The notes below the pieces were generated by a model. It was given only the letters and a program-made list of their open reading frames with translations. It was not told where the DNA came from and made no database searches. DNA of 64,000 nucleotides from NCBI RefSeq assembly GCF_000209165.1, contig NC_009068.1, forward strand, positions 1,612,001-1,676,000, in the 5' to 3' direction. Position 1 is the stretch's first letter. Each line of letters begins with the position of its first letter. Source of the DNA: Scheffersomyces stipitis CBS 6054 (taxonomy: Eukaryota; Ascomycota; Pichiomycetes; Serinales; Debaryomycetaceae). The position numbers were made by a program, and so were the translations under genes. Below, piece by piece: positions 8,870 to 17,233 of this stretch.

Positions 8870-11218
8870 ATGGTCGACAGCGAGCTGCAAAATGATTTCG
8901 CGAATGACGGGGACAATGATAGTTACTTTGTATCTACACAATTCGAGCTGAAGCAGGAGGAAATCATGGAGAAGGAGCTTCAGAAGCTACAAACTGGTCA
9001 GACTGTATCACAATTGCTTCGTTTTAGAAGTGGCATTTCTGGTCTAACGAGCGTCACTCCAAAACCAGTCAAAGTTTCTAGACCTGGACTTCGCAAAACT
9101 GGTAGTAGAAAACTGAAAAAGAACCAGTCCATGAGTGCCATGGTGAAAGAACGGTTCAAAACTGATAAGTACGCATATTTTTCCGGAGATCAGCGTAAGA
9201 TAGATGAATTTCTACGACGCCTAGAAGGCTCGGAAGACATTGAAAATATGGCTATGTCCACTCTGGGAAAGGACGGATCGTGTTTATTCACCAGAGACGA
9301 ATGGATTTGTATTGTACAATCAATAAAGTTACGCTTTCCCGAGTTATCGACGACGAAAAAGAAATCTCTAAGTGCTATAACCAGACAGATAAATAAACAA
9401 GAAAAGGAAAATGAAGATGAGAATAGTATATGGTCTCAGGCGAGATCGCTTCCTAGTTTGGAATTGACAGACGAAGACCTCAAGTGGCTCTATGATCTAG
9501 ATGACGAGCAGATGGCTAATAGAACGATCACTAGTAGTATGACTGAAGTTGACGGCAATGATGACCATAGCCCATTTGTCATGACTCTTTCTCAGACAAC
9601 GCCTTCACAGCTATCACATATAAAAGAAAGCGATTCCTTATACTCACAGGAAACGAATGTACAAACAACAGAACCTGCGGATCATCAGTCTGGACATATG
9701 CAACGTTGCCATAGCCAAACTGCGGAAGGCAAGACACAGAGCAAAATACTAGAAATCGAAATAGTCTCTGATTCAGAAGAAGAAATAGAATCTTTGATTC
9801 GTAACACAGAACCAGACTCACTGGAAGATGTATATGGAGCAAATGAGGTATCGTCACATCAAGTCCCAGCTGTGGACGCGTTGGCGTCATTCCAGAGCTT
9901 TCCATTTGCTGCAGATATGATTCCGCGTAATAATGTCAGAGATAAGGAACACGAATCACTTCATATATCATCCAGTATACGCTCCTCTCCCGCCCAGTCG
10001 CTTACTCAAAGTCAGGTGCCTTCTCTGATTGACTCTATAATTGAACCCCCATGTGAAAGCCCCAGGAAAATGTCTCCTATCAGGGATACTCAGCCAGAAC
10101 CTGTCATTACATCGCCATTCAAAACTCCTACTAAGAAATCAAAAGAGCTTCTTAGCAAATACAGTTCACCTGTCAAAAATAGCATACACAACAATATGGG
10201 TAGCCCTGTGGCAATGATGGTGCCCAGGTCTTCAGAACTGGCCAAGCATGTCGAGGAAATCATTGTTTCCTCCGATGAAGAATCTGTGTATTCGACTGCT
10301 AAATCAGTTTTCCCTTCAGCACAAATAGTGATTCTGGAAGTTGAAGATGAAGATGAGGAATTCTACGAGATTGTATCGTCTATTCCCGAAAAGCACAAGC
10401 CCACGGCAGCAGCAAAAAAGAGAAAATTATTGCAGACTTCGAGGTACGAAGTCGTGAGCAATTTCAACATTAATGATTACGATGACGACCAGCGTGGTTT
10501 CAAGTTGCGGAAACTTGAAACAAAGCCTATAATAATAGATTCTGACAACGAGATTGCAGATTCTGAAGAAGACGAAAAGAACCTCAGTATAATAGAGATA
10601 ACCCGGGAGGTAGAAGCTGAGGAGTCGGAACACGATACAGAATACCTAATTAACCTCGGAAAACAGGTAGAAGGAAATAGTAAGATGAATACTTCTGTTT
10701 TACAAGTTCCTTCTAGTCCCTCGTCGATAACGTTCGGAAGGACAGATATCCTTAAAGAGCTTGAAGCGTTCAGCAATTCTGACTTGGACACTGACAGAAC
10801 TATCAACAGCAATACTTCCAAGAATAGTAATGCTATCAAGAGTGGTACAAATCAAACGATCGATTTCACCTTGTTGTCTACCAAGGAATTACAAGAAAGG
10901 TTCAAGAAGTGGGAACTAAAGCCAGTACAAGGACGTCAAAGAATGGTACTGGTTCTTTCTGAAGTTTCTAAGTTGTTTACTAACTCGTTCAATGATCCAG
11001 TTCCAGAAACCAGGCAAGGATTTGAAGGCACAGTATATGGATCGTTGAACCGTCTCGTTGGACTGAATCAGTATTGGCACGAGAAGATCATAAGCTTCGA
11101 ACCGTTACGAGTTAGCGAACTACGAGATTGGATCTGCACCAAAGGCTACGAGTTGGAGGAAGATTTTCTCATGAGGTACTGCGACGACAATGGATATTGC
11201 TGTACACGCCAACCGTAA
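8870..11218 (+). CDS. SLX4: Structure-specific endonuclease subunit Slx4
   Basis: 783 residues from the first in-frame ATG at 8870; the frame continues open for 42 codons upstream without an ATG, so a short upstream exon cannot be excluded. Slx4 is the scaffold of the nuclear Slx1-Slx4 nuclease that cuts branched DNA at stalled forks and during repair. Most of the protein is hydrophilic, disordered and Ser/Glu-rich, with many S/T-P and S/T-Q sites suited to CDK and Mec1/Tel1 phosphorylation. The C-terminal ~90 residues carry the conserved Slx4 domain (helices around S-T-K-E-L-Q-E-R-F-K-K-W-E-L-K-P and L-R-D-W-I-C-T-K-G), which binds Slx1. Length is close to yeast Slx4 (748 aa). The assignment rests mainly on the C-terminus and overall composition. 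Confidence 0.8.
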   Translation: MVDSELQNDFANDGDNDSYFVSTQFELKQEEIMEKELQKLQTGQTVSQLLRFRSGISGLTSVTPKPVKVSRPGLRKTGSRKLKKNQSMSAMVKERFKTDKYAYFSGDQRKIDEFLRRLEGSEDIENMAMSTLGKDGSCLFTRDEWICIVQSIKLRFPELSTTKKKSLSAITRQINKQEKENEDENSIWSQARSLPSLELTDEDLKWLYDLDDEQMANRTITSSMTEVDGNDDHSPFVMTLSQTTPSQLSHIKESDSLYSQETNVQTTEPADHQSGHMQRCHSQTAEGKTQSKILEIEIVSDSEEEIESLIRNTEPDSLEDVYGANEVSSHQVPAVDALASFQSFPFAADMIPRNNVRDKEHESLHISSSIRSSPAQSLTQSQVPSLIDSIIEPPCESPRKMSPIRDTQPEPVITSPFKTPTKKSKELLSKYSSPVKNSIHNNMGSPVAMMVPRSSELAKHVEEIIVSSDEESVYSTAKSVFPSAQIVILEVEDEDEEFYEIVSSIPEKHKPTAAAKKRKLLQTSRYEVVSNFNINDYDDDQRGFKLRKLETKPIIIDSDNEIADSEEDEKNLSIIEITREVEAEESEHDTEYLINLGKQVEGNSKMNTSVLQVPSSPSSITFGRTDILKELEAFSNSDLDTDRTINSNTSKNSNAIKSGTNQTIDFTLLSTKELQERFKKWELKPVQGRQRMVLVLSEVSKLFTNSFNDPVPETRQGFEGTVYGSLNRLVGLNQYWHEKIISFEPLRVSELRDWICTKGYELEEDFLMRYCDDNGYCCTRQP

Positions 11219-11599
11219 ATCTCTTTTGTATTTCTTATGAATGTATATATGATGGTTGCCTCTTCTGTATATTATTACGAATGTATGTGTATGACGAGCG
11301 CTTTGTCAGAAGCATCATCACTTTTGTCAGATAGATCATTTGTATAAGAACTTGTGGAATATCATCCTGAGTTATGATCCTGGATCTGTAGCCTCTAAGA
11401 CCCAATCATCTATCTCCCAGCAACCTGTACATGTACAAGACCAATAACCAAAACATCAAACTTATTCTACAATCAACAATCTCATAATGTGGGCGTCTCT
11501 AGTCTTCAGCTTTTTGAATGGCAAGCGTTTCTAGATACAATTTTCTCCTCCAGATTGCGTTGAAAATTTCAAACTTCTAAATTAGAACATTTCCACAAT
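11219..11599. other. Short convergent intergenic region
   Basis: Between the 3' ends of SLX4 and the small membrane protein gene. AT-rich, with no further feature that I can support. Confidence 0.5.
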
Positions 11600-11896
11600 C
11601 TACAAATACTTCTTATGATCCGCGTCGATTTTGTCGCCCACTAGCTTGTCATTCAAATAACCTACTAGCTTGGTACTCAACCCAGCATTGGCCACAAGCG
11701 TTCCTGGACCATATACCAAATTGTTAAGCACACCTCCATAGGGTTGGTTGATAACTACTTGAAGAGCCCATATGAAATGGTACACCCAGCCAGCGAGAAC
11801 AAGCAATGTGAGAACCGTAAGTAAGCCGGCATTGAACGCACGCGATTTAGACACCTTGTCATCACCAGCAGAGTAATATCTCTTGGGAGCAGCCAT
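11600..11896 (-). CDS. Small two-helix membrane protein, unknown function
   Basis: 98 residues with a clean ATG. I do not recognise the family. The N-terminus is basic (K-R-Y-Y-S-A-G-D-D-K-V-S-K-S-R). It is followed by a strong hydrophobic helix at about 23-48 (F-N-A-G-L-L-T-V-L-T-L-L-V-L-A-G), then a weaker Gly/Leu-rich segment (about 52-80), and a charged lysine-rich tail. The size and layout resemble small subunits of mitochondrial or ER membrane complexes, but no motif decides this. The compact, non-repetitive composition and sharp hydropathy profile argue for a real gene rather than chance. It is convergent with SLX4. Function is open; a mitochondrial or secretory location is only a guess. 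Confidence 0.65.
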   Translation of the reverse strand: MAAPKRYYSAGDDKVSKSRAFNAGLLTVLTLLVLAGWVYHFIWALQVVINQPYGGVLNNLVYGPGTLVANAGLSTKLVGYLNDKLVGDKIDADHKKYL

Positions 11897-12402
11897 TTTG
11901 TAATTCGATCGAAAGGAAATACGTAGTAATGAAGACTCGGTTATGGTTGAAGTAGTATAGAAATCTTTTGTTTGGATCGCGCGGCGCTACCACACAAAAA
12001 GTTTTGGAAACCTGTACATCTGAAGCTGGGGTAGCAGGAAGACAACCATAAGAGAGATAGTTCTTTTGGATATCTTTAGAGTCTGGCGTCGTTGAGCGGA
12101 GAAAGAGTTCCATTGTCATGTCCAATTGTCTAAGCACAGTTTCTCTCAGATATGCTTCTCTATCACAGACACATCTGCATAAAAGGAAGTGGGATGGCAA
12201 AGGTACATCCAATGTAATTGATTTGTAAATCGTAAAGTTCAATTAAATAAATAGTAAGTTTGTACTTTTCTTATAAGTTCAAAATGTTCCATACGGTAAT
12301 ATAAAGCAATATGGAATCCAACACCCGTATATTCTCCCATGATCTAGGATTTCTACCACACCAACCTACTTAACAATGAAAACGGTAAGGAGAGCAAAAA
12401 TT
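11897..12402. other. Intergenic region between the small membrane protein and the first MFS gene
   Basis: Contains the promoter of the small membrane protein (minus strand) and the 3' flank of the MFS gene. A 126-codon frame at 11862-12242 overlaps the start of the small gene; it shows no domain and is judged chance. Confidence 0.45.
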
Positions 12403-13842
12403 TCATTGTACAAAAAATTGAGAAAAACCACAAATGCATTGGTCCGTAGCCTTGTCCCTCAGAATCATCCACCCTGCAATGATCTGAGCAGCGCAGAGAG
12501 TCAAAGTGGCCGCAGTCATTGCATAAGTGTTAATTAATTCTTTTGATGCATTAGGATATACTCTGGTGAATAAAATTGTAATAGAGTCAGAACTAAACTT
12601 GTCGGCAAATGAAACTATAATATTGCTCGCTCCAAGAATTAGGGCCGCGACGGTGACTATTCCTTCGACGGACCGATGCTGTGTGAAAACATATAAGGGC
12701 AATAAGAAGTAAATAATAGGGTATATGAGCAGGTCAAATTTTGGCACACTCTCAGCCGCTCTGAATGCTTTGTTCTTTACAGTAAGCAGTATCGACAAAA
12801 GTAAGCATGCTTTCGCAGCCAAAGTTAAAAGGAGTTCAATTTGTTTATCCCCGCTAGCAAATCTAATATAAGCCGGAAACTTTAGTTCCCCTGCCATAAG
12901 TGCGCTGACAAGCAAAACAGGTAAGAATTCGAAGTAGATACAATTCTGGAAGGAAATCATAAAAACGCCAGTTGCACAATTCCTTAATTCCATGGGTAAC
13001 AGGGTGTCATATTCTTCCTCTGTTTCAGTTTCTTTTTGGGAGAGGTCTTCTTCATCAAGAATGTCGTTTTTGGCGGGGCAGTTATGCAATTCTGAAAACT
13101 CCATCTTTTCTCTCAGCTTCCAGGGCCTGTCTGGTACTTTGAAACCTAGTAGACGCCTGATAGCATCTCCTATTTCTATACCAATATCACGCTCATACCT
13201 TTTCTTTACATCTGTTTCTTCTAAGACAAGCCAACCAATAACGACAAACAGTACCATAATACTGGCAAATCCGAGGTTGGACGTAAGAAATGGATACTTT
13301 AGAAGTAACTGGCCCTTCTTTATGACATAATTAAACGACTTCATCATTCCAAAGATATAACCAAGTCCCTGCCCACCTCTCCAGATCAGTGAGAACACAG
13401 ATGCAAAATCTTTATTTGAACCATTATGGGCTATTTCTCCAACAGCGGTTGTTCTCGCAACAAATATGTAACCATTGAAGAACCCCATCAACAGTCTTGC
13501 GAAAAGAGCCTTATAGAAAGTTGTGCTCATACCATAGAGAACCAAGGAGACGGCTGTGCCAGCACATGAATACAAGAGAGTTTGCTTTTTGCCAAACTTT
13601 TTAGATACCTTGACCCAAAACAGTGTACTTAAGAACTGGCTGAGTGAAAAGGCAGCACCCAAATATCCACTATAGATAAAGACGTTTACAAAGTCGTCTG
13701 CAACATCAAAACGCTTGATCATAAAGTAGGTATAAGGGTACATCGACGCAGTTGCAATAGACTCGAACTGTACAAGGAAAACGAAAATGAATTTTTGCAA
13801 TATAGAGCGGTCCCACGAGAACAAGTCAATGATGTAATCCAT
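12403..13842 (-). CDS. Major facilitator transporter (ZIFL/YCR023C-like DHA1 type), copy 1
   Basis: 479 residues with about 12 hydrophobic helices. A conserved MFS loop lies between helices 2 and 3 (F-W-V-K-V-S-K-K-F-G-K-K-Q), and the R-L-L-M-G-F-F-N-G-Y segment of helix 4 is clear. A long central cytosolic loop (about 215-285) is acidic (Q-K-E-T-E-T-E-E-E-Y-D). The pattern matches the fungal group around YCR023C, related to plant ZIFL carriers; substrates of that group are poorly known. It is most similar to its upstream neighbour at 14298-15851, with shared Y-S-G-Y-L-G-A-A, L-L-G-F-K/Q-V-P-x-R-P-W and Y-P-I-x-Y-F-L-L-P-L-Y blocks, so the two are a tandem duplication. It is shorter at both ends. 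Substrate unknown. Confidence 0.82.
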   Translation of the reverse strand: MDYIIDLFSWDRSILQKFIFVFLVQFESIATASMYPYTYFMIKRFDVADDFVNVFIYSGYLGAAFSLSQFLSTLFWVKVSKKFGKKQTLLYSCAGTAVSLVLYGMSTTFYKALFARLLMGFFNGYIFVARTTAVGEIAHNGSNKDFASVFSLIWRGGQGLGYIFGMMKSFNYVIKKGQLLLKYPFLTSNLGFASIMVLFVVIGWLVLEETDVKKRYERDIGIEIGDAIRRLLGFKVPDRPWKLREKMEFSELHNCPAKNDILDEEDLSQKETETEEEYDTLLPMELRNCATGVFMISFQNCIYFEFLPVLLVSALMAGELKFPAYIRFASGDKQIELLLTLAAKACLLLSILLTVKNKAFRAAESVPKFDLLIYPIIYFLLPLYVFTQHRSVEGIVTVAALILGASNIIVSFADKFSSDSITILFTRVYPNASKELINTYAMTAATLTLCAAQIIAGWMILRDKATDQCICGFSQFFVQ

Positions 13843-14297
13843 GCTTAAATTAGGGATTTGAAATCTGAAATAGGAGCTTTACAACGATTGGAAAATAGGT
13901 ATTACGAACACTGCTGTAACTCATAAGAGCTAAAGTCAGAACTGGTAAACGAAAGAAATATAGAGTATGAATATTAACTGATTGAAATTCAAGAATTACA
14001 TCCAATTCAAGAATTACCGTCTCTGAATTTCAATTATAGGAAATAAAGTTTGGTACGGCTTTTGGAAAACGCACATGTCTTCCAATGCGCTACTGCTAAT
14101 AAAATATTTGACAGGTCGAAGCCAAGACAGATTTAGATGCGAAGTATAATTTAGATTGCAAAAGAATTTATCAGCTGGTTGATTATTGCCCACATTTCAC
14201 TTGTATATTAGTCTGAGATTCTTATATATTCTGAATAATTCCCAATGGCCACATCAATACATATGTTCAACCAGTTGGTTCCCGAAGATTGGTTAGA
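13843..14297. other. Intergenic region between the tandem MFS genes
   Basis: Promoter of copy 1. AT-rich; a near-repeat of GAATTCAAGAATTAC / CAATTCAAGAATTAC-like text occurs around 13985-14020. Nothing else recognised. Confidence 0.4.
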
Positions 14298-15851
14298 CTA
14301 TGCTAATGCTACACTTCTTCTATCGATGTAAATAGAGTGCAATAATGTCATGGTTGACCAAACTGAAAGGATCCACCAAGGAGTACCTCCGTATCCTTGC
14401 GCATCGAAAATTGATATCATCCAGCCTCCAATAATCGGGGTGGCACACTTAGCCAACGTGATGAATCTAATCGAATAACTATTAGTTGGCCGCCTTTGCT
14501 CTTTGGAAGACGAAATATCAAAATAACTTTGATACAGGGGGAATGTAAAGGATTTAAATAACCAAACAACAGAAATGTTCACCACAAGTAATAAATTTGC
14601 CAACGACTTGGATATTCCCTTATTGTACTCGTGCAGTGTAAAAAGATATAAAGGCAACAAGAAGTAAGTGATGGGGTATACGAGAAGGGCAATTCCAGCC
14701 ACACACTTTCTCCCAAAGTACACTCTAATAATAGAAAGCGGAACTTCAAAAACTGACCCAATATATCCCGCAAGAAATGTAAGCATCCCAATACCATATG
14801 CATTGTAACTGAATCCCCCTTTAATTTGAAATGGGAACTTTAGATCCCCTTCTCTGAGGGGACTAGCAAGAAAAATTGGAAAAAACTCGAAGAAGAATGT
14901 ATTCTGAAAGCATAACATATAATTGTTAATTATGCGATTCCATGTAGCCAATGATCTCACCAGCTCAAATTCTTCATATGTTTCTGTATCAGTCGACAGT
15001 TCTTCGGGGGTATACACCAGGTCGTTTCTTATTTGGTAAGGAACGACGTGCCTTTCTGTCAACTTCATATTGTCGTCAAAGGGTTGTTGGTCTACTTTGG
15101 GATCTTGTTCTCTTAGCTGCCAAGGTCTCTCTGGCACTTGGAATCCCAACATACGCCTAATGGAATCTCCCTTTTCTAAACCGATGTCTCGCACATACTT
15201 TATCTGTTCATGTGTTTCCTCCAAAAAGAGCCAGCCCATGATAATTTCAGCTACAATAACGCTGATAATTATAAGGTTTGAAAGAAGAAATGGATACTTC
15301 GAAAGTAACAGCCCATCATACTTTATGTCAGACTTATATGAAAGACTTGATAATCCTCCAAAAAAGTAACCCATCAATATCCCAGAAGTCCAGTTTTGCG
15401 AGAGTGATGTTAAGGCGTGATGTTTATGTCTACCTTCAAGGGCGATTTCTTCCATTGTGTTTCTATAGACTTGACTCTTACCACCGCATAACCCCATGAA
15501 GAACCTTGCAAGAAGAGCCATATAAAAGTTTGTACTGAATCCAAAAATGAGCAAGGAGAATGCTGTGCTTGCGAGCCCATACAAGAGTATGGTTTTTCTG
15601 CCGTATTTATTCGAAGCTTTGACCCAATACAGCGAGCTTATGTATTCACCAAGTAAATAGGCGGCACCCAAATATCCACTATAGGTAGCGATATGTGAAT
15701 CGTCCTCTGCGATACCAAAATGCTTGATCATGAAGTAGAGATTGGGGTACACGGATGTAAATGCCATGACTTCAGCATCTTGGAGCTTTCCAAGGGTAAA
15801 TTGCTGAAAAATAGGAAATCCATCGAACATTTCTACCAAGGGGTTGGTCAT
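14298..15851 (-). CDS. Major facilitator transporter (ZIFL/YCR023C-like DHA1 type), copy 2
   Basis: 517 residues from the ATG at 15851; the frame runs open further upstream but without ATG. It has about 12 helices and the same layout as copy 1: an MFS loop Y-W-V-K-A-S-N-K-Y-G-R-K-T, an R-F-F-M-G-L-C-G-G helix 4 and a long hydrophilic central loop (about 235-320). Shared motifs with the downstream copy and the same orientation show tandem duplication. Divergence is considerable, roughly a third to half identical by eye, so the duplication is old and the substrates may differ. Family members export or import small organic compounds at the vacuole or plasma membrane; nothing here fixes the substrate. 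Confidence 0.83.
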   Translation of the reverse strand: MTNPLVEMFDGFPIFQQFTLGKLQDAEVMAFTSVYPNLYFMIKHFGIAEDDSHIATYSGYLGAAYLLGEYISSLYWVKASNKYGRKTILLYGLASTAFSLLIFGFSTNFYMALLARFFMGLCGGKSQVYRNTMEEIALEGRHKHHALTSLSQNWTSGILMGYFFGGLSSLSYKSDIKYDGLLLSKYPFLLSNLIIISVIVAEIIMGWLFLEETHEQIKYVRDIGLEKGDSIRRMLGFQVPERPWQLREQDPKVDQQPFDDNMKLTERHVVPYQIRNDLVYTPEELSTDTETYEEFELVRSLATWNRIINNYMLCFQNTFFFEFFPIFLASPLREGDLKFPFQIKGGFSYNAYGIGMLTFLAGYIGSVFEVPLSIIRVYFGRKCVAGIALLVYPITYFLLPLYLFTLHEYNKGISKSLANLLLVVNISVVWLFKSFTFPLYQSYFDISSSKEQRRPTNSYSIRFITLAKCATPIIGGWMISIFDAQGYGGTPWWILSVWSTMTLLHSIYIDRRSVALA

Positions 15852-16693
15852 GTTTAGAGTTTGGAGTGCAATGGATAGCTGATGACTTATGATTTCGTTG
15901 ATGAGAGGTCTATTCAACAGTGTGAATCAGCTGATGATGAAGAGTGCTATTTATTCTTTTTCTGGTTTTCGAAATGAAACTAAATTGTATCCCCTAAATT
16001 CATAGAGATAATGTGCATATGGAAGGTCGGTAGGGCACCTAATGGATTGTTCTGTACAATGGCTTCCGTGCTTATTATTTAGATTGACAGTAGCCAAGCC
16101 AAAGAGGGTTAGAAGTATTGCCAACTCTAATTTGAGATTTTGATAAAGTTGCGAAGAGGCTGCAAGTCGCCTATGTGTCAATATTATCTGTTGGAAAGAG
16201 CCGAATTTCCATTATGATTCAGAAATACAATAAGAATGCTATCAGAAACTTACCATAGCCGCCCCAGTCAGGAGTGTGCATAATTCGGGCTTAGACCCCA
16301 GATGGAACCAAACATCACTGGTCCTCCGCCATTGCTACTAGGCAGAATCCATAGTTTCTAGCTGTCGTGTAGTTTTTAAATCTCTTGTCAAACTGTTTTC
16401 GAGAACTTGGGAAACTTGGGAACTTGAATAATTGCAACTGGGAAATATTTGTACCAGCCGTATTGGGTTCTGTAACTGGAACTGGTTCTATGCTAGAATC
16501 AGATTCTAAAGTGCGATACAGCTTCATGGTATTCAAGTCCTCTGAATTTGTGGAGTGGAAGTGAATTGTGCCAAAGGGAGAGTCACAGTAATATACTAGA
16601 ATATTTAACCGAATAGCGGTGGTAATACGTATATAGAGTCTAAATGCATGGTGGTTAAGAGATCCACCGAGCTGGGCTTTTTTTTAAGATAGA
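15852..16693. other. Intergenic region with weak splice-like signals
   Basis: No gene that I can support. Minus-strand frames at 15951-16181 and 16315-16536 are open, and a GTAAGT donor at 16253-16248 could in principle join pieces of them. However, no TACTAAC-type branch site accompanies it and no protein family is visible. Confidence 0.35.
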
Positions 16694-17101
16694 TTAGAGT
16701 TCCAGAGCAGAATAATTCCATAGAAACAGTAGAGTATTTCTCTGAAAGAGTAGATCATATCGGAAAAATTGAACACAACATACAGCAAGGACTCCTGGCA
16801 GACCAAATGCCGAGAAAGTCTTCCTTGCCTGATTTTTATCGTTTTCCGAAGTCGCTCTTGGTAGAGTTGTTAGTAGTCGTGAGCACAAAATGAACCATGA
16901 AATATTGAAAGCTACGATGGCCTATTTTAGAGATTCCATACTAACAGCACTTGCAAAGTGATATCAGAAATATCAAAGATATATAACTTACAATTGGTCC
17001 ATATTCTTTTCCAATTGGTGCTTTTGCTCGTCTCTCATGCTTTTCAGCTTCCTCTCCATTCTGTTCATCTCAGCACCTCTCCGCCTATTTTGGTTCTGCA
17101 T
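16694..17101 (-). CDS. Probable small spliced gene (2 exons), unknown function
   Basis: Exon 1 is 17101-16992: an ATG preceded by an in-frame TGA, then 36 codons rich in Arg, Lys, Glu, Met and Gln, reading like a short coiled coil. It ends at GTAAGT (16991-16986). A perfect TACTAAC branch site lies at 16875-16869, and the first AG after it ends the intron at 16857 (135 bases). The phase is kept, and exon 2 (16856-16694) starts A-T-S-E-N-D-K-N-Q-A-R-K and stops at 16694, giving about 90 residues. Exon 2 also holds a GTATGT, so a second intron is possible and the C-terminus is uncertain. The gene is divergent from the demethylase, 132 bases apart. I do not recognise a family. The support is the set of consistent splice signals, not homology. 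Confidence 0.45.
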
Positions 17102-17233
17102 TAGGAACAAAAATCATGTTCCAATCTTTTACTCCAGAATAAATTTAAGCTGACACTGAATTTTTTCAAACTTTCCATTTGCTCATCCTAATTGTACTCT
17201 GCCAAACTCACCCAGATCTTCGTATACACCAAG

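Noticed and set aside
11862..12242. 126-codon minus-strand open frame overlapping the small membrane protein gene start
   Set aside because: No domain or biased composition expected of a protein; overlaps a better-supported gene and its promoter.
15951..16536. Minus-strand frames at 15951-16181 and 16315-16536 possibly joined by a GTAAGT...CAG intron (16253-16188)
   Set aside because: The intron would be only 66 bases with no branch-site match, and the product has no recognisable family or consistent start.
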